Part shown: positions 49,124 through 57,919 of the stretch, one piece after another
Layout of the letters: every line of letters starts with the position of its first letter
Position numbering within the stretch: the stretch's first letter is position 1
Assembly: GCA_018401275.1 (NCBI GenBank)
Contig: JAGYKW010000001.1
Coordinates: 124,001-188,000, forward strand
Reading direction: 5' to 3'
Source of the DNA: Nitriliruptoraceae bacterium
GTDB lineage: Bacteria > Actinomycetota > Nitriliruptoria > Nitriliruptorales > Nitriliruptoraceae
DNA length: 64,000 nt
Notes under the pieces: generated by a model
Seen by the model: only the letters and a program-made list of their open reading frames with translations
Told to the model about the DNA's origin: nothing
Database searches by the model: none
Translations under genes and position numbers: made by a program

Positions 49124-50285
49124 GTGTCCGCCAGCGAGCTTCCCAGCGCAGACGTCGCTGTCGTCGAGATCATCGAACGCTCCGCGGAGCGGGGTTTCGT
49201 GCTGCTCAGCGAGCTCTCCGAGCTGCACGTCCCGGAGCTCCACGGCGACACGTGGATCGACGACTCGATGTCAGAGGCGCGTCGGGCCGGCCTCGAGGTC
49301 ATCGACGACGTCGCTGACGACGCGCCCGAGCACGTCGCGGAGTACACGGGCGCCCTCACGACCGACCTCGTGCGCCAGTACCTCAACGATGCCGGACGCC
49401 ACCAGCTGCTCACGAAGGAGGACGAGGCGGACCTGGCCAAGCGGTACCAGGCCGGACTCGCCGCCGATGAGATGCTGCGCGAGCGCGAGCAGACGCTGAC
49501 CCGCGCCGACAAGGTGCGCCTGCGTCGCATCAGCCTCGACGGCGAGCGCTCGAAGGAACGCATGGTCCAGGCGAACCTGCGACTCGTCGTCCCGCAGGCC
49601 CGCAAGTTCTCCGGTCGCGACCTCGACTTCATCGAGCTGATCCAGGAGGGCAACCTCGGTCTGCTGCGTGCGGTCGAGAAGTTCGACCACACCAAGGGCT
49701 ACAAGTTCTCGACCTACGCCGTGTGGTGGATCCGTCAGGCCCTGCAGCGCGGTGTGGCCTCGAAGGGCCGCACCGATCCGTGTCCCGGCTCACGTGTGGG
49801 AGCTGTACGGGAAGGTCCGTGCTGCCGAGCTGCGTCTGCGCCAGCAGAAGGGTGGCGATCCTTCCGAGGACGAGCTCGCCGAGGAGGTCGGCCTCACCGC
49901 TGCACGCGTGCGCGAGGTCCGCGAGGCCATGCAGGAGCTCGTCAGCCTCGACCGTCCGATCGGCGAGGACGGCGACGCGACGATGGGCGACATGATCGCC
50001 GACCACACCTCGATCGATCCGGTCTCCACGGCGCTCGAGGGTGACGCGCTCGCCCAGATCGATGCCGCGCTCGACGCGCTCGAGGAGCGGGAGCGCATGA
50101 TCCTCCAGCTCCGCTTCGGGCTGCGCGGCGAGGAGCCCATGACGCTCGAGGAGATCGGCGAGTACTTCGACCTGACCCGCGAGCGCATCCGCCAGATGCA
50201 GAACCGAGCGCTGGCGAAGCTCCGTCACCCCTCGCGGGCCCACAGCCTCGCCGGACTGCTCGACGTCCTCGAACGTGCCGCCTGA
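49124..50285 (+). CDS. RNA polymerase sigma factor, primary-type (group 1/2), copy A (frameshifted)
   Basis: About 387 residues. Region 1.1-like N-terminus (RGFVLLSELSELHVPELHGDTWIDD..GLEVIDD), region 1.2 ([31 protein letters not shown]), region 2 ([51 protein letters not shown]), regions 3 and 4 ([43 protein letters not shown]). One extra base at about 49775 shifts frame after SKGRT; the true continuation is IRVPAHVWELYGKVR. GTG 49124 follows AGGAGGA. 'VPQARKF' replaces the usual V-S-(V/I)-A-R/K-K-Y/F. Paralogous to copy B 1.4 kb downstream. Confidence 0.9.
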
Positions 50286-51457
50286 CGCGCCGGCCGGACC
50301 CGGCGCACTCGGCCGCATCCTCGCCGGCATCGTGCTCGCAGCCGGCATGCTGGCGCTCGTCGGCATCGGGCTGCTGTGGCCCGGCGACCTCGGGCTCGAG
50401 GCCTCGGAGCAGCCGGCGCTCGTCTCCGCCCGCGTCCTCGCCGTCGAGATCGTCGAACCGAGCGATGTCCGCGACGACCTCTCCCCGCTGGACGCCTCGG
50501 GGCTGATCCTGCTCGATGTCGAGGTGCTCGAGGGAGAGCGAGCCGGCACGGTGCTCGCGCTCGACCTCCCGGCGGAGGGCTATCCGGAGTTCCGCGTCGG
50601 TGACGTCGTCGAGCTGCTGCCGGCGGACCTGCCGGGGCAGGGGACGACGTGGTTCGTCACGGACCTGCGGCGCCTCGGGGCGCTCGGATGGCTCGCGCTC
50701 GTCTTCGTCGGCGGCGTGCTCGCCGTCGGGCGCTGGCGCGGGCTGCGCTCGTTGATCGGCCTCGGCCTCTCGCTGTGGGTCGTGATCGGCTTCATGCTCC
50801 CGGCGATCCTCGCCGGTTCGAGCCCCCCGCTCGTCGCACTCGTCGGCGGGACGGCCATCATGCTCCTCACGCTCTACCTCAGCCACGGGCTGAACGCGAT
50901 GACGACCGCGGCCGCCGTGGGGACGCTCGGTGCGCTCGTCGCCACCGTCGTCATCGCCCTCGTCGCGATCGACGGTGTGCGCATCACGGGCTTCGCCTCC
51001 GAGGACGCGGTGTTCGCTCGCTTCGCTCTCGGCGAGCTGGACCTCGGGGGGCTCGGTGCTCGCTGGACTGATCGTCGCGGCACTCGGTGTGCTCGACGAC
51101 GTGACCGTGAGTCAGGCCTCGACCGTCTTCACCATCCACGAGACCGACCCGGGCCAGACCTTCGGGCAACTGTTCGCGCGCGGCATGCGGGTCGGTCGCG
51201 ACCACATCGCTTCGGTGGTCAACACCCTGTTCCTCGCGTACGCGGGTGCGTCACTCGGGCTGCTCGTGCTGTTCTCCACGAGCGGCCTGCCGGTCAGCGA
51301 GCTCATCAACTCCGAGCTCGTCGCGGTCGAGCTCGTCAAGACGATGGTCGGCTCGCTCGGGCTGCTCGCCGCGGTGCCGCTCACGACGCTCATCGCCGCC
51401 GCGTCCGTCGTCGGCACGCAGCCGACGCGTGACGGGAGCCGTCGACACCGGCACTGA
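50275..51457 (+). CDS. YibE/F family membrane protein (frameshifted)
   Basis: About 394 residues. One N-terminal helix, an extracytoplasmic domain (about 40-125) and six or more helices, with the family region SLIGLGLSLWVVIGFMLPAILAGSSP and DDVTVSQASTVFTIHETDP. Function of the family is unknown. One extra G at about 51055 breaks the frame after GELDLGGL; the rest (VLAGLIVAALGVLDDVTVSQ...) is intact in the next frame. GTG 50275 overlaps the end of sigma copy A by 11 bases, so the two are coupled. It sits between two sigma-factor paralogues. Confidence 0.82.
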
Positions 51458-51638
51458 GCCGGTCGCGCGACGGGCCGACGGGGCCGGGAACGGTGCCGGG
51501 ATCGTCGCGCCGGCCGCCGTCGGGCGCTCCTCCCGCGGGCGCAGGTGCTTCGCGGCCGCCGTATGCTGCGCGCCCTGCGAGGTCGAGCGCGTCGCGCCGA
51601 CCGCCCGGATGAGGGCTGAAGAGGGTGGGACCAGCGGC

Positions 51639-52783
51639 GTGAGCGACGTGACCCCGACGACCGATCTCACCGAGCTCTTCGAGCGTGCGACCGCACGCGG
51701 CTACGTGCTCCTCTCCGAGCTGCATGAGCTGCACGACCCGCTGGTGCATCCCGACGGCTGGGTCGAGGACACCTCGCAGGTCGCCCGCGACCAGGGCATC
51801 GAGGTCATCGATGACCTCGTGGAGGACGTCGAGCGCCCAGAGGCGTCGCCGCTGTCCGCGAGCGCGGACTCGGTGCGGCAGTACCTGAACGAGATCGGTC
51901 GGACCGAGCTGCTCACCGCCGAGCAGGAGGTCGACCTCGCGAAGCGCTACCAGGCCGGCCTCGAGGCCGCGCTGCTGCTCGCACAGTTCCCCGAGATGCC
52001 GCGCGGGCAGCGCGTGCAGATGCAGCGCATCATGCGGCAGGGGATGCCGCGAAGGACCACATGGTCCGCGCCAACCTGCGCCTCGTCGTCTCCGTCGCGC
52101 GCAAGTTCCGCGGTCGTGGCGTCGACCTGCTCTCGCTCATCCAGGAGGGCAACCTCGGCCTCATCCGTGGCGTGGAGAAGTTCGATCACACCAAGGGCTA
52201 CAAGTTCTCGACGTACGCGACGTGGTGGATCCGTCAGGCGCTGCAGCGTGGTCTGGCGAACACCGGCCGGACCGTGCGTCTGCCCGTGCACGTCCACGAG
52301 CTGATGGGCAAGGTCCGCTACGCCGAGTTCGCCCTGCTCCAGCAGCTGGGGCGCGAGCCCACGGAGCTGGAGGTCGCCGCGGAGCTCGAGCTGCCCATCG
52401 AGCGCCTGCGCGAGGTGAAGGTCGCCGCACAGGACGTCGCGAGCCTCGACAAGCCGATCGGCGAGGACGGCGACGCGACGATGGGGGAGCTCGTCGCTGA
52501 CGACTCCGCCGTCAGCCCGGAGGACTCGGCGACGGCCGTGCTGTCGCGCGTCGAGGTCGAACGGGCGTTGGGTGCGCTGAGCGTGCGCGAGCGTGAGGTG
52601 CTGATGCTGCGCTACGGGCTGGTCGACGGTGAGGAGCACACGCTCGAGGACATCGGCGAGCAGTTCGGGCTCACGCGCGAGCGCATCCGTCAGATCGAGA
52701 AGAAGACGCTCACGAAGCTCCGCCATCCGTCCCGCGGCTTCCAGCTGCACGGGCTGCTCGACTCGGTCGACGCTGGGGGCTGA
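51639..52783 (+). CDS. RNA polymerase sigma factor, primary-type (group 1/2), copy B (frameshifted)
   Basis: About 381 residues. Same architecture as copy [26 protein letters not shown], region 1.2 ([30 protein letters not shown]), region 2 ([59 protein letters not shown]), region 3, and region 4 ([36 protein letters not shown]). The canonical VSVARK and IEKKTL make this the better candidate for the housekeeping factor. A G run of four (52040-52043) should be five; the loss shifts frame between RIMRQG and [15 protein letters not shown] 51639 is the best start by comparison with copy A, but its ribosome site is weak. Confidence 0.9.
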
Positions 52784-52807
52784 GCAAGGCCGGCCAGTCC
52801 GCGCACG

Positions 52808-52838
52808 CCTGACGGCGCGGGTCCAGCCCGCGCTCAGG
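52808..52838. terminator. Bidirectional hairpin after sigma copy B
   Basis: CCTGA/TCAGG outer and GCGCGGG/CCCGCGC inner arms with a five-base loop. It lies between the sigma-factor stop and the end of the convergent exonuclease gene. Confidence 0.65.
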
Positions 52839-52851
52839 CCCCGGACCGCGC

Positions 52852-53826
52852 TCAGCCGGGCGGCGCGTCGCGGTCGTCCGGCGGTGGCGGCATCGGTGGC
52901 ATCGACACGGCTGCGGAACCCGGGGTCCGGGGCATGGCCTGAGCCGGGTCGCGGCCAGGTCCGCCGGCGAGGCCGTCGGCGACGCGCCGCACCCGACGCG
53001 CCGCACCGGGGAACCCGAGCTCGTCCACCAGCTCCGCGAGCGCGGCCAGCGGTGCGCCGCGCGCCGCGACGTCATCGAGGTCGACGTCGAGGTGCGGGAT
53101 CGGGCTCATGAGCAGCAGGTTGCGTTCGACGTCGTCACGCCCCTGGCGCAGGCTGTGGGCGAGCGCGGGAGGCAGGTCGGGGAGTGCGCGGTAGATGTCG
53201 GCGACGCTGCCGTGATCGCGCACGAGCCGCGCCGCACGTGCCGGCCCGATGCCCGGGGCGCCCGTCAACCCGTCGGACACGTCACCGCGCAGCGCCGCCA
53301 GGTCGATGTAGTGCTGCGGATCCACCCCGTAGGTCGCGCGGACCGCGGCCTCGTCCTCGATGGCGAGGTCGGTGAAGCGCTGGCGCGGGCGGAGCAGGCG
53401 GACCGTCCCTCCGACGAGCGCGAGCATGTCGCGGTCCGAGGACAGCAGGTCGCACACCCAGGTGCGGCTGCGGGCCCCGTCGCTGGCGGCCGCCAGCAGA
53501 TCGTCCGCTTCGACGCCCTCCTCCCGTCGCACGGCGAACCCGGCCTGCGTGAGGTGATCATGCGTCCGGTCGAGCGCCGATCGCAGCCCGTCGGGCGTGG
53601 CCGTGCGCTGCGCCTTGTACTCGGGGAAGTCGCGGCGCCGGTGGTTGACCGGGTGGTCGAAGGCGATCATCACTGCCGCGTAGGGGCCGTGCTCCCAGGT
53701 CGTCGCGAGCATCGAGGCGAACGCGGCGGTGACCGAACCATCCCGCTCGCCGTCCTCGTCGCCGCGGGTCGAGTGCCAGGCGCGATGCGCCAGCGAGGAG
53801 CCGTCGACAGCGAGCAGATGACGCAC
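52852..53826 (-). CDS. 5'-3' exonuclease (FEN/PIN fold), Pol I N-terminal-domain-like
   Basis: 324 residues. PIN/FEN nuclease with metal-binding acids in LLAVDGSSLAHRAWH (D8), AFDHP, EEGVEADDLLAA and LLSSDRDMLALV, then the helix-hairpin-helix HHH DNA-binding part (LRGDVSDGLTGAPGIGPARAARLVRDHGS). Stand-alone relatives of the Pol I 5' nuclease remove RNA primers and flaps. GTG 53826 has GGAGG seven bases upstream; longer in-frame sequence lacks coding features. Pro/Asp-rich C-terminus. Confidence 0.92.
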   Translation of the reverse strand: MRHLLAVDGSSLAHRAWHSTRGDEDGERDGSVTAAFASMLATTWEHGPYAAVMIAFDHPVNHRRRDFPEYKAQRTATPDGLRSALDRTHDHLTQAGFAVRREEGVEADDLLAAASDGARSRTWVCDLLSSDRDMLALVGGTVRLLRPRQRFTDLAIEDEAAVRATYGVDPQHYIDLAALRGDVSDGLTGAPGIGPARAARLVRDHGSVADIYRALPDLPPALAHSLRQGRDDVERNLLLMSPIPHLDVDLDDVAARGAPLAALAELVDELGFPGAARRVRRVADGLAGGPGRDPAQAMPRTPGSAAVSMPPMPPPPDDRDAPPG

Positions 53827-53911
53827 GCCTCGACCTCCATGACACCGGGGCTCCGAGCCTACGGGCAGCGGCGGCCCGTACCCTTCGGGGCACCGGCGTG
53901 CTGGAGGTCCT

Positions 53912-54397
53912 GTGGACGACGCTTCGACGACTGGCGACGTCGCCGCGACGGAGGGTCCCAGCGTCGGGGTGCGCACGCTCGCTCCTGGAGGGATGCCGCT
54001 GCTCGTCGCTGACCTGCCGGAGACCGGGTCGGGTCGGGCGGTGCGCGACGCGCTGCGGGAGGCCGGACTGCGAGCCCTGCCCGGGGTGATCGGCGTGACG
54101 TTCCCACGGGGCGCGGGCGTCGGGCTGCTGCTCGAGGGGGACGAGGTCCGGCTCGTCGACGAGCGGGAGACGACGCTGCTGCGCCTCGACCGTCGTGGGC
54201 TGGCCCCGGAGTGGCTCGAGGCGGCGGTCCGGCTGCAGGGGACGATGCTGGCGGTCACGGCTGCGTTGGACGTCGCGTCGCTGGACGATCCTGCAGCACT
54301 CGGCGCGGCGCTCGAGACGCATGCGCGTGACGGGCGACTCGACGGGGCGATCATCGGGGTCTCGGACCGGCGTCCGCGGCTCCCGCTGCTCTTCTGA
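53912..54397 (+). CDS. Hypothetical protein
   Basis: 161 residues, soluble, Leu/Ala-rich, no signal or membrane segment and no motif I recognise. It begins with an acidic, Ser/Thr-rich stretch and then alternates beta-like (LVADLPETG; PGVIGVTFPRGAGVGLLLEGDEVRLVDE) and helical parts. GTG 53912 has GGAGG four bases upstream, and TACCCT at 53879-53884 could be a -10, divergent from the TAGGCT of the exonuclease. Codon usage matches its neighbours, so it is likely a real gene. Confidence 0.7.
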   Translation: MDDASTTGDVAATEGPSVGVRTLAPGGMPLLVADLPETGSGRAVRDALREAGLRALPGVIGVTFPRGAGVGLLLEGDEVRLVDERETTLLRLDRRGLAPEWLEAAVRLQGTMLAVTAALDVASLDDPAALGAALETHARDGRLDGAIIGVSDRRPRLPLLF

Positions 54398-54401
54398 GGC
54401 G

Positions 54402-55667
54402 TCAGCCGACGATCTGCGCGTAGCGGCGCATCACGATGTAGACGTAGAACGTCGTCTCCGCGAACGGAGGGATGCCGCCGTAGCGGGTGACGTTGCCCGG
54501 TCCCGCGTTGTACGCGGCGAGGCCGAGCTCGACGGAGCCGAACCGGACGATCTGCGCGCGGAGGTAGCGCGCACCGGCGTTGAGGTTCATCTCGGGGTCG
54601 AAGCGCTGGTCGACGCTGCCATCGACACGCAGGCCGAGTCCGCGTGCAGTGGCGGGCATGAGCTGCGACAGGCCGGCCGCGCCCGCGCGTGAGACCGCGT
54701 TGGGTCGGAAGGCGCTCTCGCTCCACACGAGCGCGGAGAGCAGGCGACCGTCGACGCCCTGGGTCGCAGCAGCCGACGCGATGAGCGCCGAGTACGGCTG
54801 ACCGGATGCCGGCAGTCGGGCAGCCCAGTCGGGGACCCCGACGAACACGCCACCGACGGGCATGATGACCGACAGGTTGGAGATCTGGAGTCGGCGGATC
54901 TCCTCGGCGAGCGCGGCTGCGAGCGCGGCGAGCTTGTCCTTGTCGGACTCGAGATCGTCGAACACGGCCTGGCGGCGAGCGCGGTCGGTGTTGATGGTCG
55001 CGACGACGCTGCGCTGCTCGCTCTCGAGCTCGGCGATGCGGTCGCGCTGCCGGACCGCGGCGTCGCGTGCCTCGACGGCGGCGACCCGCGCGGCCGTCTG
55101 CTCCGCGATGAGCGCCTCCTGCTCGGCAGCGAGGTCCTCCATGGCGGCGACGAGTCCGCGGTCATCGTCGGTGATGCGACCGACGGTGTTGAGCGTCAGT
55201 GCCATCTCGTGCAGGTCCAGCGCGCCGACCGTGCCGCGCATGACGATGTCGACCGAGCTCGTCCGGCCGTACTTGAACGTCTGGACGAGCCGTCCCTGGA
55301 GACGTCCGCGGGTCTCGAGGAGCGACGCCCGGACCTCGCCGAGCCGCTGCTCGGCCTCGGTGATACGGGCGAGTGCGACGGCCTCGTCGGACGCTGCGGC
55401 CTCGATGCCCTGCTCGGCCAGCGCGAGGTCGGCCCGGATGCGGCGCAGCTCGGCGTTGGCGCTGCCGAGTCGACGGTCGATCGCCTCGATCTCGTCGGCG
55501 ATGGCGTCGAGCTGCTCGACGATGGCCTGGAGGTCTCGCGAGACCTGGTCGAGCTCCTGCTGGGTGCGCCCGATGTCTGCGGACGCGGGCGCCGGGGCGC
55601 CGACGGCGACGCTGAGCAGCGCGAGTGCGGTCACCGTGGCGGTGACGAGCCTCGTCCGCGCGCGCAT
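54402..55667 (-). CDS. Secreted coiled-coil lytic transglycosylase (SLT domain)
   Basis: 421 residues. Signal peptide (1-31, ALALLSVAVGAPAPASA), a long coiled coil (about 35-250, as in PcsB/RipA/CwlO-type cell-wall proteins) and a C-terminal SLT domain: catalytic Glu in LVWSESAFRPNAVSRAGAAGLSQLMPATARGLG and AGARYLRAQIVRFGSVELGLAAYNAGPGNV. It would cleave peptidoglycan glycan strands with anhydro products, the coil acting as a regulatory or complex-binding arm. ATG 55667 has GGAG five bases upstream. A 16-base-paired GCCGTGCG-AC-CGCACGGC hairpin (55686-55703) lies in its leader. Confidence 0.92.
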   Translation of the reverse strand: MRARTRLVTATVTALALLSVAVGAPAPASADIGRTQQELDQVSRDLQAIVEQLDAIADEIEAIDRRLGSANAELRRIRADLALAEQGIEAAASDEAVALARITEAEQRLGEVRASLLETRGRLQGRLVQTFKYGRTSSVDIVMRGTVGALDLHEMALTLNTVGRITDDDRGLVAAMEDLAAEQEALIAEQTAARVAAVEARDAAVRQRDRIAELESEQRSVVATINTDRARRQAVFDDLESDKDKLAALAAALAEEIRRLQISNLSVIMPVGGVFVGVPDWAARLPASGQPYSALIASAAATQGVDGRLLSALVWSESAFRPNAVSRAGAAGLSQLMPATARGLGLRVDGSVDQRFDPEMNLNAGARYLRAQIVRFGSVELGLAAYNAGPGNVTRYGGIPPFAETTFYVYIVMRRYAQIVG

Positions 55668-55776
55668 GCTCGCTCCAGGGTCGGGGCCGTGCGACCGCAC
55701 GGCAGGACGCCGGGAGACACCAGCGAAGATGTGACCGGCAGAGCGAGGCTAGCGGTGAGGGCGTGCTCGGCCGTGC

Positions 55777-55808
55777 CCGTACGGCCGTCCGTGTGGACGG
55801 CCGTACGG
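55777..55808 (-). terminator. Terminator hairpin of gltA
   Basis: Perfect 14-bp stem CCGTACGGCCGTCC / GGACGGCCGTACGG with loop GTGT, starting 16 bases past the citrate synthase stop. A further CCGTGC/GCACGG pair (55771-55776 and 55811-55816) extends it. One of the strongest stems in the window. Confidence 0.85.
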
Positions 55809-55823
55809 CTGCACGGACGCGGA

Positions 55824-57128
55824 TCAGGCGTTGCGTTGCGCCATCGGCACGAAGTCACGGGCCCCGGAGCCCACGAACAGCTGGAGCGGGCGCACGATCG
55901 ACTGCTCCTCGTCGAGGACGTTCTCCTGCCAGTGGGCGAGCCAGCCGGGGATGCGGCCCATCGCGAAGAGCACGGGGAACATCGAGACGGGGAAGCCCAT
56001 CGCCTGGTAGATGATGCCGGAGTAGAAGTCGACGTTCGGGTAGAGCTTGCGGGAGATGAAGTACTCGTCCTCGAGGGCGATGCGCTCCAGCTCCAGTGCG
56101 ATCTCGAGCAGCGGGTTGGTGCCCGTGACCTCGAACACGTCGTAGGCGAGCTTACGGATGATCGTCGCCCGCGGGTCGTAGTTCTTGTAGACGCGGTGAC
56201 CGAAGCCCATGAGGCGGTAGTCACCGTTCTTCGCGCGGGCGACGTACTCGGGGACCCGCGAGACGTCACCGATCTCGGTGAGCATGCGCAGGACGGCCTC
56301 GTTCGCACCACCGTGCAGCGGCCCGTAGAGCGCGGCTGCCGCACCGGCCGCAGCCACGTACGGGTCGGCCTGCGAGGAGCCGATGGTGCGCATCGTCGTG
56401 GTCGAGCAGTTCTGCTCGTGGTCGGCGTGAAGGATGAGGAGGATGTCCATCGCACGCTCGAGCACCGGGTGCGGTTCGTACTTGAGCTCGGTCGTGCGCC
56501 ACATCATGTTGAGGAAGTTGCCTGCGAACGAGAGGTCGTTGTCGGGGTAGGCGTAGCGCATCCCGATGGAGTGACGGAACGCGAACGCAGCGAGCGTGGG
56601 GAACTTGGCGACGAGCCGCATGATCTGCAGGTCGCGGTTGCTGGACTCCTTGAGCCCCTTCGCCTCGGGGTAGAACGTCGACAGCGCGGCGACGGTGGAG
56701 ACGAGGATGCCCATCGGGTGCGCGTCGTGGTGGAAGCCGTCGATGAACTTCTTCACGTTCTCGTGGATGAAGGTGTGGTGGGTGACGTCGTGGACCCACT
56801 GCGCGTGCTGCTGCTCGTTCGGGAGCTCGCCGTTGAGGATGAGGTAGGAGACCTCGAGGAACGAGGACTTCTCCGCGAGCTGCTCGATGGGATAGCCGCG
56901 GTAGCGGAGGATCCCGGCGTCGCCGTCGATGTAGGTGATGGTGCTGCGGCACGCGGCGGTGTTCTTCAGCCCCGGGTCGTAGGTCATGAGGCCGAAGTCG
57001 TCGTCGCCGGTCCGGATCTGGCGCAGGGCCATCGCATTGATCGCGCCGTCGGCGATGGGGATCTCGTAGCGCTGGCCCGTCCGGTTGTCGGTGACGGTGA
57101 GCGTCTGCGCGGTCGTGTCGGCGGTCAT
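55824..57128 (-). CDS. gltA: Citrate synthase
   Basis: 434 residues, the large hexameric (type II) form with an N-terminal beta domain (NRTGQRYEIPIADGAINAMALRQI). Condenses acetyl-CoA and oxaloacetate. Catalytic residues lie in LHGGANEAV (His), GFGHRVYKNYDPR (His) and NVDFYSG (Asp). ATG 57128 fits the family N-terminus. Its promoter appears to lie in a long inverted repeat at 57184-57231. Confidence 0.97.
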   Translation of the reverse strand: MTADTTAQTLTVTDNRTGQRYEIPIADGAINAMALRQIRTGDDDFGLMTYDPGLKNTAACRSTITYIDGDAGILRYRGYPIEQLAEKSSFLEVSYLILNGELPNEQQHAQWVHDVTHHTFIHENVKKFIDGFHHDAHPMGILVSTVAALSTFYPEAKGLKESSNRDLQIMRLVAKFPTLAAFAFRHSIGMRYAYPDNDLSFAGNFLNMMWRTTELKYEPHPVLERAMDILLILHADHEQNCSTTTMRTIGSSQADPYVAAAGAAAALYGPLHGGANEAVLRMLTEIGDVSRVPEYVARAKNGDYRLMGFGHRVYKNYDPRATIIRKLAYDVFEVTGTNPLLEIALELERIALEDEYFISRKLYPNVDFYSGIIYQAMGFPVSMFPVLFAMGRIPGWLAHWQENVLDEEQSIVRPLQLFVGSGARDFVPMAQRNA

Positions 57129-57183
57129 GTCAGGGCCTCGGTCGCGGGAGCGGTGACGTGCGCGATGGGACGTCGCGCGAGAG

Positions 57184-57231
57184 GCGGAACGGCCCGTGCC
57201 CGCACGATAGTGGGTCGGAGGGCCGTTCCGC
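57184..57231. promoter_or_regulatory. Long inverted repeat over the gltA promoter
   Basis: GCGGAACGGCCC (57184-57195) and its exact complement (57220-57231) are separated by 24 bases, which themselves can pair in part (CAC-GATA-GTG). On the minus strand the loop contains TATCGT, a plausible -10 for gltA. It may bind a regulator as DNA or fold at the 5' end of the RNA. Confidence 0.55.
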
Positions 57232-57238
57232 GGGATAG

Positions 57239-57266
57239 TTGCTCATGCAAGCATTGCTGCTAGGGT
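57239..57266 (+). promoter_or_regulatory. yceI promoter with TTGC-N4-GCAA operator
   Basis: TTGCTC (57239-57244) and TAGGGT (57261-57266) are spaced 16 bases, a good -35/-10 pair. The inverted repeat TTGC-TCAT-GCAA (57239-57250) overlaps the -35 and is a likely site for the MarR protein encoded next to yceI. Confidence 0.6.
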
Positions 57267-57320
57267 CGGGAACGCGGACCGCCGCGGTCCCGCTCCCACA
57301 CACCGACGACAGGACCACGC

Positions 57321-57863
57321 ATGTCCAGCACACTCCCCGGCGCCGGCACCTGGGTGTTCGACACCTCGCACTCCAGCGTCGAGTTCGTCGCCCGTCACCT
57401 CGTCATCTCCAAGGTCCGCGGTGGCTTCGGCACCTTCTCCGGCTCGGTCACCGTCGCCGACCCGGTCGCCGACTCCGCCGTCGAGGTCAGCATCGACGCC
57501 GCCTCGTTCTCCTCGGGCGACGAGAACCGCGACGCGCACGTGCGCGGCGAGGACTTCCTCGATGTCGAGCGCTTCCCGACCCTGACCTTCAAGGGTGCGG
57601 GTCCACGCCAGAGCGGCACCGGCTGGGTGCTCCCCGGGGAGCTCACCGTCCGTGACGTCACGCGTCCGGTCGAGCTCGAGGTCGAGGCGCTCGGCACCAT
57701 CGCCGACCCGTGGGGCAACCAGAAGGCCGCCTTCAGCGCGACCACGGAGATCGATCGGGAGGAGTTCGGCTTGACGTGGAACGCGGCGCTCGAGGCCGGT
57801 GGCGTGCTCGTCGGCGCCAAGGTCCGCATCGAGATCGACGTCCAGCTCGTCCGCGAGGGCTGA
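57321..57863 (+). CDS. YceI family protein (cytosolic)
   Basis: 180 residues, a YceI lipocalin-like barrel without signal peptide: GTWVFDTSHSSVEFVARHLVISKVRGGFGTFSG, SSGDENRDAHVRGEDFLDVERFPTLTFKG, and LTVRDVTRPVELEVEALG. Members bind isoprenoid or fatty ligands and are often stress-induced. ATG 57321 has AGGA seven bases upstream. It converges with a marR gene, a common actinobacterial pairing in which MarR controls yceI. Confidence 0.94.
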   Translation: MSSTLPGAGTWVFDTSHSSVEFVARHLVISKVRGGFGTFSGSVTVADPVADSAVEVSIDAASFSSGDENRDAHVRGEDFLDVERFPTLTFKGAGPRQSGTGWVLPGELTVRDVTRPVELEVEALGTIADPWGNQKAAFSATTEIDREEFGLTWNAALEAGGVLVGAKVRIEIDVQLVREG

Positions 57864-57919
57864 ACGCCCTCTCCCGGCGCTCACGCGGCGCACGACGCAC
57901 TGCACGCAGCACTGCACCT

